Below, one piece after another: positions 7,986 to 18,345 of a DNA stretch of 64,000 bases. Positions within the stretch are counted from its first letter, which is position 1. The number at the start of each line of letters is the position of its first letter. The notes under the pieces were generated by a model. That model was not told where the DNA came from and made no database searches. It saw only the letters and a list, made by a program, of their open reading frames with translations. Source of the DNA: Zestomonas insulae (GTDB lineage: Bacteria > Pseudomonadota > Gammaproteobacteria > Pseudomonadales > Pseudomonadaceae); assembly GCF_016901015.1 (NCBI RefSeq), contig NZ_JAFEUP010000003.1, forward strand, positions 1 to 64,000, written 5' to 3'. The position numbers and the translations under genes are program-made.

Positions 7986-9632
7986 ATGATTAATCATGAG
8001 CGCAAAGGGGCACTCCGTCCCGCAGCTCCGTTCCTGTTTGAGCGCCGGCAAGCCGCTGCTGGGCAGTTGGCTGTTTGTATTGCCCTTGCTTTGGGTGCTC
8101 CAGCTGTCCAAGCCATGCCGCTGGCCGATACGGACACCTACTCTGTGCGGTTCGACAACACCATCAAGTACAGCCTTGGGGTGCGCACAGAAAGTCCATC
8201 AGACACCTTCTTAGACAATCCCAATGGCAACGACGGTGATGCCCGTTTTGACAAGGGCAGCCTAATCACCAATCGTCTGGACCTCCTCTCGGAGCTCGAC
8301 TTCTCTCTGAAAGATGCGTACCAGAGTGGATTCCGCATTAGCGCTGCCGCTTGGTACGACGATGTTTACGCGGGCGGGGCGAAGAACGTAGGCGAGAACT
8401 ACAACCCTGATAGCGTTGACTCCAACGAGTATGTTGACCGTGCTGAGCGACTGCATGGGCAAGACGCTGAGATCCTGGATGCCTTCTTCCATAGTGGCGT
8501 GGATGTCGGGGGGCACGACCTCAACTTCCGGCTTGGTCGCCATACCCTGCTCTGGGGGCAGAGCCTGTTTCGTGCGGGTAACGGCATTGCCTATGGGCAG
8601 GCGCCAATCGATGTAATCAAGGCTGCCTCCGTTCCCGGGACCCAGGCTAAAGAGTTGTTCCTTCCTGTAAATCAGCTATCCAGTTCTTTTGCCCTAAACG
8701 AGCAGTGGAACGTCGAGGCTTACTATCAGTTTGAGTCTCGTGAGTCGCGTATCCCTGTTCCGGGAACTTACTGGTCGCCGATTGATTTTGCTTACCGTGG
8801 AGGCGAGCGGCTGCTGCTTGGTCCTAGCCCGTTCGGTCCTGCTTATCTGCGCTACTCCGGTTCCGATGAAGCGGACTCCACCGGGGAAAACTGGGGTGTG
8901 GCACTCAAGTACTACGACCTGGAATCCGGTTGGGACGTCGGCTTTTACTACGTGAAGTTCGCTGACCGGCTTCCCCAGGTAGTAACCAACATTGACCCCA
9001 CCGCTAGCCCCATCATTGGCCCAAGTGGGATGCAAGTCGGGGAGTACCGACTCGTTACGCCGACTGACATTGACATTGTTGGCATGAGTTTCTCGACCAC
9101 GGTGTTGGACGCGAACGTGGGTGCAGAGATTTCTGTTCGCAATAACATGCCGCTGGTGTCAGCGGGCTTCTTTAGCCCGGATAGCAAAAGTGAATTCGCT
9201 ACCGGCGACACTGCTCATGCTCAGGTTTCTATGATCTGGGTGGCTCCGCGCACCAGCTTGTGGGATAGCGCCACAGTACTTGCCGAGGCGGGAATCCATC
9301 ATCTGTACCACAAGGATGATCCATTCAACGTCTATTCCGGCAATGACAAGACCGCCTATGGCGCTACGGCGGTATTCGAGCCGAGTTGGCTGGGTGTACG
9401 TCCCAGCCTCGACCTGAGCATGCCGATTACCCTGGCGCACAACTTCAACGATAACTCCCCGATCGATCCGACTTGGATCGGAAATGGCGGCAGTGTGTCG
9501 GTGGGGATGAGCTTTAACTACCAGCGCATGTGGCGAGGTGGTGTGTCGTACACGATGTTCACCGGAGCTGATTCCAAGAACGTGTTCGCTGATCGCGATA
9601 ATCTCATGTTCACCGTTTCCCGGTCGTTCTAA
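7986..9632 (+). CDS. DUF1302 family protein (probable outer-membrane beta-barrel)
   Basis: A 548-residue protein with an N-terminal export signal (about residues 1-43: an arginine-containing n-region, then QLAVCIALALGAPAVQA). The body is rich in alternating aromatic and polar strands, with a terminal aromatic residue in the segment DNLMFTVSRSF, as in outer-membrane barrels. DUF1302 proteins are commonly encoded with DUF1329, a YCF48-like protein and an RND/MMPL transporter in clusters for degradation of steroids, terpenes and other hydrophobic compounds. It is the first gene of that four-gene set here. The likely role is passage of a hydrophobic substrate or product through the outer membrane; this is inferred from context. 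Confidence 0.82.
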   Translation: MINHERKGALRPAAPFLFERRQAAAGQLAVCIALALGAPAVQAMPLADTDTYSVRFDNTIKYSLGVRTESPSDTFLDNPNGNDGDARFDKGSLITNRLDLLSELDFSLKDAYQSGFRISAAAWYDDVYAGGAKNVGENYNPDSVDSNEYVDRAERLHGQDAEILDAFFHSGVDVGGHDLNFRLGRHTLLWGQSLFRAGNGIAYGQAPIDVIKAASVPGTQAKELFLPVNQLSSSFALNEQWNVEAYYQFESRESRIPVPGTYWSPIDFAYRGGERLLLGPSPFGPAYLRYSGSDEADSTGENWGVALKYYDLESGWDVGFYYVKFADRLPQVVTNIDPTASPIIGPSGMQVGEYRLVTPTDIDIVGMSFSTTVLDANVGAEISVRNNMPLVSAGFFSPDSKSEFATGDTAHAQVSMIWVAPRTSLWDSATVLAEAGIHHLYHKDDPFNVYSGNDKTAYGATAVFEPSWLGVRPSLDLSMPITLAHNFNDNSPIDPTWIGNGGSVSVGMSFNYQRMWRGGVSYTMFTGADSKNVFADRDNLMFTVSRSF

Positions 9633-9649
9633 CTGGTTGGAGTTAAGAG

Positions 9650-11002
9650 ATGAACAACAACAAATCCACTTTGCTCTCCTTGATTGCCGTTGGTGTGCTG
9701 TCATGCTCGGCCGCGCATGCGGCGGTAACGTCTGCCGAGGCGGAAAAGCTAAAAACCGAACTGACCCCGATGGGCGGCGAGCGGGCGGGTAACGCCGATG
9801 GCAGCATTCCAGCGTGGACTGGGGGGCAGAAAGACCCTCTGCCGGCTGGCAAGCTGAACCGTCCGCCGCTGTTCAATGCCGATGAGAAGGCGCTGCTGAA
9901 AATCGATTCAAGCAACGTCGAGAAGTACAAAGACAAGCTGTCAGATGGTGAGCAGGCCCTGCTGAAAAACATTCCGGGTTACACCATTAATGTGTACCCG
10001 ACGCACCGCACGGCGTTGGCGCCAGAGCACACCTACGAGCGTGTGTTTAAGAACGCTACCACTACCAAGATGGATGATCGGGAGCTGATCAGTGATTGGA
10101 ATGGCAGTATTCCCTTCCCGATTCCCAAGTCCGGCTCCGAAGCGATGGCCAACACCCAGTTCGCCTTCCGCGGTATCGATGTGCAGACCGTATCCTCCGT
10201 CTATGTGGTAAGCGGCAGCGCGCCAGTGCTAGCAACGTCTACAGTCGCCCAAGAATCAATGCCGGGTGACTACCCGCCAGGCCGCGAGGATCCCTTCAAG
10301 GGCCAGACGCGTTACGCAGTGCTTGTGGAAACCAAGGCTCCGGCGTATCAGGCAGGCGAGAAAATTCTGGGTCTCATTGATAAGCAATTGAACGCGGTCG
10401 CTCAAGCGTGGACCTACCTGCCAGGGCAGCGCCGCTTGCGGCGGACCCCGAACGTTCAGTACGACGTTCCCTCGCCATTCACCTCTGGGGTGACCAACTA
10501 CGACGAGCAGAATGGCTTTCAAGGGTCGATTGATCGTTATGACTGGAAGGTTGTCGGCAAGAAGGAGCTTTACGTTCCCTATAACAACAACAACTTCCTC
10601 AATGCCTCTGGCCTTGATCAAGTCTTGAAACCCAATTCAGCGAACTCTGACCTTATGCGTTGGGAGCTGCATCGCACCTGGGTCATCGAGGGAACGCTGA
10701 AGGCGGGGCAGCGCCATGTGGTACCGAAGCGCCGGGTATACGTTGATGAGGACAGCTGGCAAATCCTGCTGGCCGATCACTGGGACGCGAAGGGCTCCTT
10801 CTGGAAGGCAACGCAGATCCTGACTTACGTCAACCCGACTGTTCCCGGAATGATCGTCGCGACCAACTTCGTCTACAACATCCAATCGAAATCCTATGCA
10901 GCCTTCAACGTGCTGTCTGGTGAGAAGGACGGTTACACCTACCGGGAGATACCTGCAGCGACCTTTTCGCCTCGCAGCCTAGAGGCCTCAGGGGTTCGTT
11001 AG
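9650..11002 (+). CDS. DUF1329 family exported protein
   Basis: A 450-residue protein with a Sec signal peptide (about residues 1-24, ending AHA). The mature part starts VTSAEAEKLKTELTPMGGERAGNADGSIPAWTGG, which is typical of DUF1329. The family is predicted periplasmic or outer-membrane associated, with a lipoprotein-carrier-like fold, and nearly always accompanies DUF1302. It lies 17 bp downstream of the DUF1302 gene. The likely role is as periplasmic partner of the export module. Confidence 0.83.
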   Translation: MNNNKSTLLSLIAVGVLSCSAAHAAVTSAEAEKLKTELTPMGGERAGNADGSIPAWTGGQKDPLPAGKLNRPPLFNADEKALLKIDSSNVEKYKDKLSDGEQALLKNIPGYTINVYPTHRTALAPEHTYERVFKNATTTKMDDRELISDWNGSIPFPIPKSGSEAMANTQFAFRGIDVQTVSSVYVVSGSAPVLATSTVAQESMPGDYPPGREDPFKGQTRYAVLVETKAPAYQAGEKILGLIDKQLNAVAQAWTYLPGQRRLRRTPNVQYDVPSPFTSGVTNYDEQNGFQGSIDRYDWKVVGKKELYVPYNNNNFLNASGLDQVLKPNSANSDLMRWELHRTWVIEGTLKAGQRHVVPKRRVYVDEDSWQILLADHWDAKGSFWKATQILTYVNPTVPGMIVATNFVYNIQSKSYAAFNVLSGEKDGYTYREIPAATFSPRSLEASGVR

Positions 11003-11103
11003 TAGTCTGAGTTTTCGGCTTCCTTTTTGCCCCATCCTGGTAGTTGCGAGCGGGTCACAGTCAGAGGCTGCCGACTCGCTCGTCGTTTTAAGAGGTATTC
11101 CAA

Positions 11104-12207
11104 ATGAACTGGCACCATGCGTCTGCCGCATTTCTGGTGACATTGCTTTGCGCGGCTGGTGGAGCGACGGAAAGCAAGGCTGCGAACCAGCCTTCGCCAA
11201 CAATTTCCCTCACTACGCAGGCCCTGCCTCCGGCCCATCCCAATAAGGTCATGCTGATGTCGGTCGCCGCGGCCGGCGATCGCCTAGTGAGCGTCGGCGA
11301 AAACGGCACCATTGCTCTGTCGGATGATGAGGGTAGGACTTGGCGAAACGCCGTGCGCGTGCCAGTGAGCGTGGCGCTGACCAATGTTGCCTTTGCCTCG
11401 CCAACGATAGGCTGGGCAATTGGTCATCAAGGCGTTGTGTTGCGCTCAGATGATGGCGGGCAGTCTTGGACGGAGCAGGCCAATGGTATTTCCCTCGCGC
11501 AAGCTGCAGTGGATTACTGGACTCGCGAGGTTGCAGCTGGGAACCAAGCCGCAGAAATTGGTCTGGAGAATGCTCGATACCTTCTCGAGGATGGGCCAGA
11601 GAAACCACTTCTCGCACTTTCGGTTACCGATGAGCAGCACCTTACGGTTGTCGGTGCATTTGGGATTGCATTCAAGTCTACCGACGGGGGCAAAAGTTGG
11701 CTGCCATATAGCTCGCTAGAGAACGAGGGCCGACTGCATCTCTATGGCATCACCGAAATTGCAGGCAAGACTCTCATAGCCGGGGAGCAAGGCCTTCTGC
11801 TGAGTGAGGGGCAAGTTGTTCCCTCTCCGTACGAAGGGAGCTTCTTCGGCGTTGTGTCCGATTCGGAGACAAGTGTTGTCGCCTACGGGCTTCGGGGGAA
11901 TCTGGCTGTCAGCGCTGACGGTGGTGCGCACTGGCAAGCGTTTCGAGCTGGCGAAGCGGGTTTTACCTGCGGCATTCGTCTTGCCGACGGATCGCTATTG
12001 CTGGGCAATCAGGCAGGGCAGGTATTCGTCCGACGACGCATAGGTTCTCCATTCGAGAAGCTTAATTGGCAAGCGCATGTGCCTCTGACCGGGGTAGTGC
12101 AAATGCCGAGCGGCGACCTGGTATTCAGCAGCCTTGCCGGCATTGTCAGGCTTCCTGCGAGCGAGCTGTCCTCGCCGTCTGAGCAGAATATGGGAATGAA
12201 CCAATGA
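11104..12207 (+). CDS. YCF48/BNR-repeat periplasmic protein
   Basis: A 367-residue protein with a signal peptide (about residues 1-27). It contains repeated beta-propeller motifs of the BNR type: SDDEGRTW, SDDGGQSW, STDGGKSW and SADGGAHW, each after a G-x-x-G turn. YCF48-like propellers accompany RND transporters in hydrophobic-compound catabolic clusters. The stop overlaps the transporter start as ATGA, indicating coupling. It may be a periplasmic adaptor of the pump; no catalytic residues are recognisable. Confidence 0.8.
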   Translation: MNWHHASAAFLVTLLCAAGGATESKAANQPSPTISLTTQALPPAHPNKVMLMSVAAAGDRLVSVGENGTIALSDDEGRTWRNAVRVPVSVALTNVAFASPTIGWAIGHQGVVLRSDDGGQSWTEQANGISLAQAAVDYWTREVAAGNQAAEIGLENARYLLEDGPEKPLLALSVTDEQHLTVVGAFGIAFKSTDGGKSWLPYSSLENEGRLHLYGITEIAGKTLIAGEQGLLLSEGQVVPSPYEGSFFGVVSDSETSVVAYGLRGNLAVSADGGAHWQAFRAGEAGFTCGIRLADGSLLLGNQAGQVFVRRRIGSPFEKLNWQAHVPLTGVVQMPSGDLVFSSLAGIVRLPASELSSPSEQNMGMNQ

Positions 12208-14627
12208 CCTCTTACCGAGACATCCCTTTGAACGACGGGACCGCAGGGGAAGCTTCGTGGCTGGAGCGCCTGATCTTCAACAATCGTCTTTTGATCTTGA
12301 TGATCTGTCTGGCGTTGACTATCGGGACTGCGCTGCAGCTGCCGGACCTGCGCTTCAACGCCAATTTTCAGCGGATGATTCCATCGGCACATCCGTACAT
12401 TGAGAACTACCTGAAACATCGCGCGGATGTCGCCGGGCAAAGCAACCTGGTTGCCATCGCAGTCACGAGCAAACACGGCAACATTCTTGATGATCAGTAT
12501 CTGCAGACGCTGAAGCAAATTAGCGACGAGGTTTACCTGATCAACGGTGTTGATCGGCCATGGATGGTTTCGCTTTGGACCCCCACCATGCGCTGGCTCG
12601 GAATTACCGAGGCGGGTATCGATGGCGGCCCGGTTATCGACGCGACCTACGACGGTTCGCCCGAGGCTTTGAACCAACTGCGTTTGAATATTGAGCGCTC
12701 GGGCGAGGTTGGGCGAATTGTCGCGCCGGACTTCCAGTCCAGCATTTTGCTGGTCCCGCTGATGGATTTCGACAATGAGACCGGAGAGCCGCTGGACTAT
12801 GGACGGTTCTCTGAACAACTAGAGCAGGTTCGCGCAAAGTACCAAGGCGATTTGGTCGACATCCACATAGTCGGCTTTGCCAAGGTAGTGGGGGATTTGA
12901 TCGATGGCGTGGTGAAGGTCCTGAGCTTTTTCTTGATCTCCATCTGCATCGTTGCCGCACTGGTCTATTGGTATTCGCGTTGCGTCATCAGCACTGCAAA
13001 CGTTCTAGTCTGCTCCCTGGTTGGTGTGCTTTGGCTGATGGGGTGCTTACCTCTCTTGGGCTTGGAGTTGGACCCCTATACGGTGTTGGTGCCGTTCCTG
13101 GTTTTCGCCATCGGCGTGTCTCATGGCGCGCAGAAAATGAACGGGATCCTGCAAGACATAGGTAGGGGATGCTCACCCTTAGTCGCAGCACGACAAACCT
13201 TTCGCCGATTATTCCTGGCTGGCTTCGTGGCTTTGGTCGCCGATGCTGTAGGTTTTGCTGTGCTGCTCATCATCGACATCGGTGTCATTCAGCAACTGGC
13301 GCTTATTGCCAGTCTTGGAGTGGCATTCCTAATTCTCACCAACCTCGTTCTGCTGCCGATTTTGTTGAGCTATGTGGGGGTGGGCCGCAAAGCGGCGGAA
13401 CGCGCTCTGCAGATTGAGGAGCAGGATCTCAGAAGTGAGCATCCGCACCCGCTTTGGAGCTTTTTTGACCTCTTCACCAAGCGTCGCTGGGCCATCGTCG
13501 CGCTGGTGGTGGGTTCCGGGCTTGGTGTCGTTGGGTTGCTGGGCAGTCACCATCTTCAAGTGGGCGACCTCGACCCGGGTGCGCCGGAGCTGCGTAAGGA
13601 CTCGCGTTACAACCAAGACAATGCCTACATCACCTCTCATTACAGCAACAGTAGTGATGTGTTCATGGTGATGGTCGAGTCACCTGTTGGGCAGTGCATG
13701 AACTATCAGCTGTTGGAAAAAGTGAGCATGCTCGAATGGCAGTTGAGACAGCTGCCAACGGTGGTAGCAACGAGTTCCTTTGCCTCGATGATCTCACTCG
13801 TCACCAGTCAATTCACTGAAGGTAATCCTCGTTGGATCGCTCTAGTACCAAACCAAGCCATGCTCAACAGTCAGGTCAAGTACGCGCCTCGTAGCTTGGT
13901 CAACCAACCCTGCAGCTTGTCTTTGCTGAAGGTTTATCTAACCGACCACAAAGCGGCGACCCTGCGGCAGGTTAGCGAAATGGTTGAGCAGTTTGCGGCG
14001 GCTAACGACAGCGAACTGGGTGGCTTCAAGCTTGCGGCCGGCAATGCCGGCATCGAGACAGCGACCAATCAAGTCGTTCAAGCTGCGCGGGTTTCCATGT
14101 TGCTGCTGGTCTATGGCGCGGTGGTAGTGATCTGTTTGATTGCCTTTCGCTCCTGGCGTGCCGTTATCTGTGCTGTCGTACCCCTGATGTTGACCTCGCT
14201 GCTGGCAGAGGCCTTGATGACCGCTCTGGGGATCGGTTTTAAGGTTGCGACGCTGCCGGTCATCGCTCTCGGTGTCGGAATTGGTGTCGACTACGCGCTC
14301 TACCTGCTCAGTGTGCTGCTGGCTGAATTGCGCAAAGGGGCAAACTTGTCTCGTGCGTACTATCTGTCGCTGTTGTCAGTAGGGCGTGTAGTGCTTCTGT
14401 CCGGCATGACGCTTTCGGTTGGAGTGGCAACATGGAGTTTCTCGCCAATCAAATTCCAGGCTGATATGGGAATTCTGCTGTCCTTTATGTTCCTTTGGAA
14501 CATGTTGGGGGCGTTGATTCTTCTGCCTGCCCTCGCTTGCTTCTTGTTCGGACGTGGTTCGCTTAAAGGCGGCCCTGAATCAAGCGAATTTCTGCGGGAT
14601 GAGAAAAGCCTCCCGGTTGGCGCTTGA
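12204..14627 (+). CDS. RND/MMPL-family transporter
   Basis: An 807-residue inner-membrane protein with the RND layout. One transmembrane helix near residues 30-50 is followed by a large periplasmic loop. A helix bundle begins about 235 (VVKVLSFFLISICIVAALVYW), then a second periplasmic loop (about 440-620) and a second bundle at the C-terminus (VSMLLLVYGAVVVICLIAF, then further helices). Acidic and glycine residues occur in helix 4-like segments (GVSHGAQKMN, GVGIGVDYALY). Members move hydrophobic molecules using proton flow. It is the last gene of the DUF1302 operon. Confidence 0.85.
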   Translation: MTSYRDIPLNDGTAGEASWLERLIFNNRLLILMICLALTIGTALQLPDLRFNANFQRMIPSAHPYIENYLKHRADVAGQSNLVAIAVTSKHGNILDDQYLQTLKQISDEVYLINGVDRPWMVSLWTPTMRWLGITEAGIDGGPVIDATYDGSPEALNQLRLNIERSGEVGRIVAPDFQSSILLVPLMDFDNETGEPLDYGRFSEQLEQVRAKYQGDLVDIHIVGFAKVVGDLIDGVVKVLSFFLISICIVAALVYWYSRCVISTANVLVCSLVGVLWLMGCLPLLGLELDPYTVLVPFLVFAIGVSHGAQKMNGILQDIGRGCSPLVAARQTFRRLFLAGFVALVADAVGFAVLLIIDIGVIQQLALIASLGVAFLILTNLVLLPILLSYVGVGRKAAERALQIEEQDLRSEHPHPLWSFFDLFTKRRWAIVALVVGSGLGVVGLLGSHHLQVGDLDPGAPELRKDSRYNQDNAYITSHYSNSSDVFMVMVESPVGQCMNYQLLEKVSMLEWQLRQLPTVVATSSFASMISLVTSQFTEGNPRWIALVPNQAMLNSQVKYAPRSLVNQPCSLSLLKVYLTDHKAATLRQVSEMVEQFAAANDSELGGFKLAAGNAGIETATNQVVQAARVSMLLLVYGAVVVICLIAFRSWRAVICAVVPLMLTSLLAEALMTALGIGFKVATLPVIALGVGIGVDYALYLLSVLLAELRKGANLSRAYYLSLLSVGRVVLLSGMTLSVGVATWSFSPIKFQADMGILLSFMFLWNMLGALILLPALACFLFGRGSLKGGPESSEFLRDEKSLPVGA

Positions 14628-14657
14628 GTTGACCAAGCGTAGTAACTGAAATGCCTG

Positions 14658-14696
14658 CCAGCTGAGTTCATTTGAAAGTAAATGAAGTTCTGCTGG
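14658..14696 (+). terminator. Hairpin after the RND operon (possible terminator)
   Basis: An imperfect stem: CCAGC / GCTGG outside and TTCATTT / AAATGAA inside with a GAAAGT loop. There is no U-tract. It may separate the export operon from the CmcJ-type gene. Confidence 0.35.
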
Positions 14697-14847
14697 TGGG
14701 AGTTCGAGCATCTTTTCGTTTAATTTACGTGAAATCTAATCCCGCGGTGATCGTGTTTAAGCTTTCTCGGCGTCTAAATTCATAGGCAATTATCGCCTCG
14801 GCATGAGCGGAATTTCGGCGACTATTCAAAAAAGGCAGGGGGTTTCG

Positions 14848-15714
14848 ATGGGCGGCCAAGCTTCTGATTTTGAATACTCCACTGAAGCGGATGTGCCTTA
14901 CGTAAATACGAGCCGTGATCGAATAGTAATTTCATTCGAGGATCGGGATCTAAGTGATTTTGTTGTCGAGCAGCACCGCGTACGTATTCGTAACGCTCGT
15001 GAAGTGGATGAAGCCCTGTCCGTTGATAGGCAGGGATTTCAGTTGGTAACTTTTCCGAGTAAGGTCGTACGTGAACGTTTGGACGAGTTAATTGCGGAAA
15101 ATTGTGCGCCGAGTGATGTGATGGGTCCAGTCAACATTGCATATTTGGCTGAGCTGGAAGAGCTTATGTTGGAACTGAGCGGAGCTCGCGAAGTCTTCGC
15201 TCAGTATGGCACAATCACAGTTCGCTTCAGCAAGAGGGCAGCTCACCGAAGCTGGATGACTACCGCCCAGTTCGCACATCTCGACTTTGCTAAGTCGGAC
15301 ATTGATCGGTTGTTACGCGAAACCCTAGAGTTGACTGGTCGCCAAGTTGCTCCATATCGACGTTATGTAATGATGCAGGCGTGGCGAGTAATTACACCTC
15401 CGCCTCAGGATGTACCTCTGGCAATCTGCGATGGTCGGAGCGTCTGTAATGACGATATGATTCAAATGGATTTCATCGGCCCGAAGGGAAGTCGCAACGA
15501 ACTGGTCCATTCTCGAGGGTGCCGTTACAGCCCTGATCATGAATGGTACTACTTTCCTAACATGACGCCTGATGAAGTGCTGATATTTAAGGGCTTCGAC
15601 TCAGATTGTCCTGATGCCATGAATGCGATGCACACCGCTTTTGACGACTCATCTGCTGTCGGGGTAATTCCACGGGGCAGCGTAGAGTGTCGCTTCATCG
15701 CTCTGTATGACTGA
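14848..15714 (+). CDS. CmcJ/NvfI-type non-haem iron oxygenase, paralogue 1
   Basis: A 288-residue protein from ATG 14848, preceded by a strong AGGGGG site; an in-frame ATG at 14803 has no visible site. Likely iron ligands are His144-x-Asp146 (AHLDF) and His262 (MNAMHTAFDD). The C-terminal arginine in SVECRFIALYD would bind 2-oxoglutarate. The family is named after cephamycin CmcJ and fungal NvfI. Roles in bacterial catabolism are not known to me. It shares GARE., the HLDF box, YRR, WRVI, PPQD, LAICDGRS and PRxSxExR with the protein at 36421-37305. It stands alone between the export operon and a terminator. Hydroxylation or oxidative demethylation is a guess. Confidence 0.75.
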   Translation: MGGQASDFEYSTEADVPYVNTSRDRIVISFEDRDLSDFVVEQHRVRIRNAREVDEALSVDRQGFQLVTFPSKVVRERLDELIAENCAPSDVMGPVNIAYLAELEELMLELSGAREVFAQYGTITVRFSKRAAHRSWMTTAQFAHLDFAKSDIDRLLRETLELTGRQVAPYRRYVMMQAWRVITPPPQDVPLAICDGRSVCNDDMIQMDFIGPKGSRNELVHSRGCRYSPDHEWYYFPNMTPDEVLIFKGFDSDCPDAMNAMHTAFDDSSAVGVIPRGSVECRFIALYD

Positions 15715-15831
15715 ATTTAAGCACTTCGCACAGCATGTTTAGGCTATCTAGGTGGTGAGATGTCGTAGTGCATCTAGCTACCTGGTAACTTAACAGGATC
15801 TGCAAGATAAATTTTGTTTATGACAATGTAG

Positions 15832-15863
15832 AAAAGCCCGAGTCAATAGGTTCGGGCTTTTTA
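15832..15863. terminator. Bidirectional intrinsic terminator
   Basis: AAAAGCCCGA / TCGGGCTTTT, a perfect 10-bp stem with a 10-nt loop followed by T residues on both strands. It ends the CmcJ-type gene and can also stop transcripts from the folD side. Confidence 0.85.
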
Positions 15864-16083
15864 TTGGCTGTGCCTAACGAATTTATTTGCGCCAGTTTGA
15901 GCTCCCCATTGAGGTGGACCACTGGGGGGGCGCAACATCTTCGCAGCACGTCATGATGGACCTCGCTTCTGGCATGTTTTGATTTGCCAGAAGGATCGGC
16001 GCTCACATAGCTAGTGCGATGGTGCGGGGACGTAGTGGAGAGACTCTACCCATGGCCCATATAGGGCCACGGGTAGAGTTGGG
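15864..16083. other. Non-coding spacer with a dyad downstream of folD
   Basis: The spacer between the CmcJ-type gene and folD is 369 bp in all. Beyond the terminator it holds a dyad at about 16044-16078, CTCTACCC / GGGTAGAG with an inner GGCCC / GGGCC, just past the folD stop and without a U-tract. I see no convincing gene in it. Confidence 0.4.
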
Positions 16084-16968
16084 TTAAAGCGCGTTAGAAA
16101 GAGTAATTCCGCGTGATCCGCAAGCGGCAATTAGTGTGTTGCGCAGAAGGCAGGCGATCGTCATTGGTCCGACGCCACCGGGCACCGGCGTAATGGCGCC
16201 AGCGATCTCAACGACCTCATTGAATGCAACGTCCCCGACGAGGTATGGCTCACCGTTCTCGACAACTCGATTGATACCCACGTCGATGACGCAGGCTCCG
16301 GGCTTGATCCAGTCGCCCCGTACTAGGCGAGGCTTCCCAACTGCCGCGATTACGATATCGGCTCCGCGCACTACATTGGCAAGGTTTCGAGTTCTGGAGT
16401 GAGTGAGCGTTACGGTGCAATGCTCAGAGAGCAGCAATTGGGCCATAGGTTTGCCGACGATGTTGGACCGACCAACGATCACCGCATGCAATCCCTCAAG
16501 ACTGGGCAAGGTGTTGCGCAAAAGCAGCAAAACTCCATAGGGAGTGCAGGGAATCAGCGTCTCCTGTCCTGCTGACAGCTGGCCGACGTTGATTGGGTGA
16601 AAGCCGTCAACGTCCTTGCTTGGCGCAATTGCGTGTATCACCTTGCTTTCATTGATGTGCGCCGGCAGGGGGAGCTGCACCAGGATGCCGTGCACCGCCG
16701 GATCTCCGTTGAGCTGCTCAATTAGGGCGAGCAGTTCGGCCTCACTAGTTTCTGTCGGCAGGCGGTGTTCCAAGCTCGCTAGCCCAGCTTCGGCTGCCTG
16801 GCGAACTTTATTGCGTACGTAGACGTCGCTGGCAGGGTCGGACCCTACCAGAACGATTGCCAGACCCGGTTGCAGCCCATATTCCTGAAGCAATCGAGTT
16901 GCTTGGTGTCTGACATCTGCGCGCAGCTTGGCGGCGTGCGCTTTGCCGTCAATTAGGCTGGCCGTCAT
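16084..16968 (-). CDS. folD: FolD: methylene-THF dehydrogenase / methenyl-THF cyclohydrolase
   Basis: A 294-residue protein with the FolD signatures: [22 protein letters not shown] near the N-terminus, the QLPLP substrate loop, [12 protein letters not shown] and the NADP-binding [18 protein letters not shown]. It converts 5,10-methylene-THF to 10-formyl-THF in the cytoplasm. It overlaps the upstream LigM-like demethylase gene by ATGA, so it is very likely a pathway-specific second copy that oxidises THF-bound methyl carbon and is not the housekeeping gene. It is the last gene of the intradiol dioxygenase operon. Confidence 0.93.
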   Translation of the reverse strand: MTASLIDGKAHAAKLRADVRHQATRLLQEYGLQPGLAIVLVGSDPASDVYVRNKVRQAAEAGLASLEHRLPTETSEAELLALIEQLNGDPAVHGILVQLPLPAHINESKVIHAIAPSKDVDGFHPINVGQLSAGQETLIPCTPYGVLLLLRNTLPSLEGLHAVIVGRSNIVGKPMAQLLLSEHCTVTLTHSRTRNLANVVRGADIVIAAVGKPRLVRGDWIKPGACVIDVGINRVVENGEPYLVGDVAFNEVVEIAGAITPVPGGVGPMTIACLLRNTLIAACGSRGITLSNAL

Positions 16969-18302
16969 TGGGCACTCGCAGGTTGCAGAGAGTTAACGTC
17001 GGCTCGACGATTGTCAGTTTTGTACGGAGCCGGAGCTACTTTCGCGCGAATGCGTTTCTCGCTGCCTTGGGCCCCTCCATAGATCACCGTAACCTCGGTA
17101 CCAGGTTCCGCTAAATCTATGTCGATCACACACAAAGAAAGCATTTCGCGGAAGTAGTAGCTGTAGCAGCGCGAGGATGTGGCACCGACAAGTTGGCCTC
17201 GATACTCTACGCGGTCGGCCTCCATGCAGCCCAGAAGCTCCCGCGGAAGCTCCATATAGTCATGCGGCGTTCCTTGGCGGAACAGCGAGGCGTAAACGTC
17301 GATGACGTCCTCACTGTTCCAGACGAGCGTGACGATCTTGCGTTTCGGAGCAGCCAGCTCTGCCTCGAGCGCATTGCGACCGATGAAGTCATGATCAAAC
17401 TTGATGCTTTTACCCCAACCCAATTCGACCGGGCTTCGCTGCAACACGCTCAAGTTTTCGACGGGATAGGTACCGGAATGGCGCAGCAGGTTGAACATGG
17501 CCGGAACACCCTGCTTCATGAAGTCGAGGAAGCCTTGCTCTGCTTCGCCGAAGATCGCAGGAATGTAGTCGACAGTGGGTGTAGGGAAGCAAGCTTCTAC
17601 ATGGTTGACCATCTTAGTGCGCCCGCCCAGACGGCGAATGCCGAACTCTTTTCCAGCCTCCAAAATTGCTTGGTAAATGCCCTCCGCGTCCTCAATTTTG
17701 CCGTGCAGTTCATAACCTATTTCACCGGCCATGCCTTGGCGTAGGGCAAGAAATTCACTGCTACCAATTCGGGTGGGGCGAAAGCGCATGAAACCAATGT
17801 CGCGAAGGCTTTCGCCCGTGACCTTTTCCATCACGAAAATGGCGTTGGGGCCTTGGACTTGGAGAATGAATCGATCGGGAGTGATGTTCTCCATGCTGGC
17901 GTCGTAGTTGCCCAGCTGGAACTTGTAGAGCGCCCAGAGAATGCCCGGGCCGCTGGTATACAGGAAGTCGTCTTCGGCCAGCTTCATCAGGATACCGTCC
18001 CCAATCACCTTGCCGTCTTCGCTACAAAAAACGGCGTGCTTGGCCTGGCCGATGTCGAACTTGGCGAAGCTGTTGATGCTGAGGTCGGAAAAGAATTTGA
18101 GAGCGTCCGGTCCCTTAACGCGCAGCTTGCCCAGTGGGGACCAGTCACCGATGTAGCAGGTCTTCTTCCAAGACATGCTCTCGTCAATCCAGTCCGTAAA
18201 CTCCGAGGCTTCAAACGCAGTCCCGAAGCGGGTGTAGGTGTAAGTGTCCTGGTCGACTGGTACCGCAGGTGTCAACGGAAGGCTGTGATTATTGTTCTGC
18301 AT
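16965..18302 (-). CDS. GcvT/LigM-like tetrahydrofolate-dependent demethylase
   Basis: A 445-residue aminomethyltransferase-fold protein. Segments such as [42 protein letters not shown] and [17 protein letters not shown] closely resemble LigM, the vanillate/3-O-methylgallate O-demethylase of Sphingobium SYK-6, and length agrees (about 470). LigM moves the aryl methyl group to THF. Here the gene lies between purU and folD and downstream of a hydroxyquinol-type ring-cleavage gene. O-demethylation of a methoxylated (hydro)quinone or acid is therefore likely. N-demethylation is a less likely alternative. A CAGGAG site supports the start. Confidence 0.85.
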   Translation of the reverse strand: MQNNNHSLPLTPAVPVDQDTYTYTRFGTAFEASEFTDWIDESMSWKKTCYIGDWSPLGKLRVKGPDALKFFSDLSINSFAKFDIGQAKHAVFCSEDGKVIGDGILMKLAEDDFLYTSGPGILWALYKFQLGNYDASMENITPDRFILQVQGPNAIFVMEKVTGESLRDIGFMRFRPTRIGSSEFLALRQGMAGEIGYELHGKIEDAEGIYQAILEAGKEFGIRRLGGRTKMVNHVEACFPTPTVDYIPAIFGEAEQGFLDFMKQGVPAMFNLLRHSGTYPVENLSVLQRSPVELGWGKSIKFDHDFIGRNALEAELAAPKRKIVTLVWNSEDVIDVYASLFRQGTPHDYMELPRELLGCMEADRVEYRGQLVGATSSRCYSYYFREMLSLCVIDIDLAEPGTEVTVIYGGAQGSEKRIRAKVAPAPYKTDNRRADVNSLQPASAQ

Positions 18303-18345
18303 GGTCGTGACTCCTGGTGGAGAGGAAGTGGATAAGCTGAGTAAA

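Noticed and set aside
12009..12818. 269-residue minus-strand frame across the YCF48/RND junction
   Set aside because: Antisense to two recognised coupled genes; no domain or ribosome binding site.
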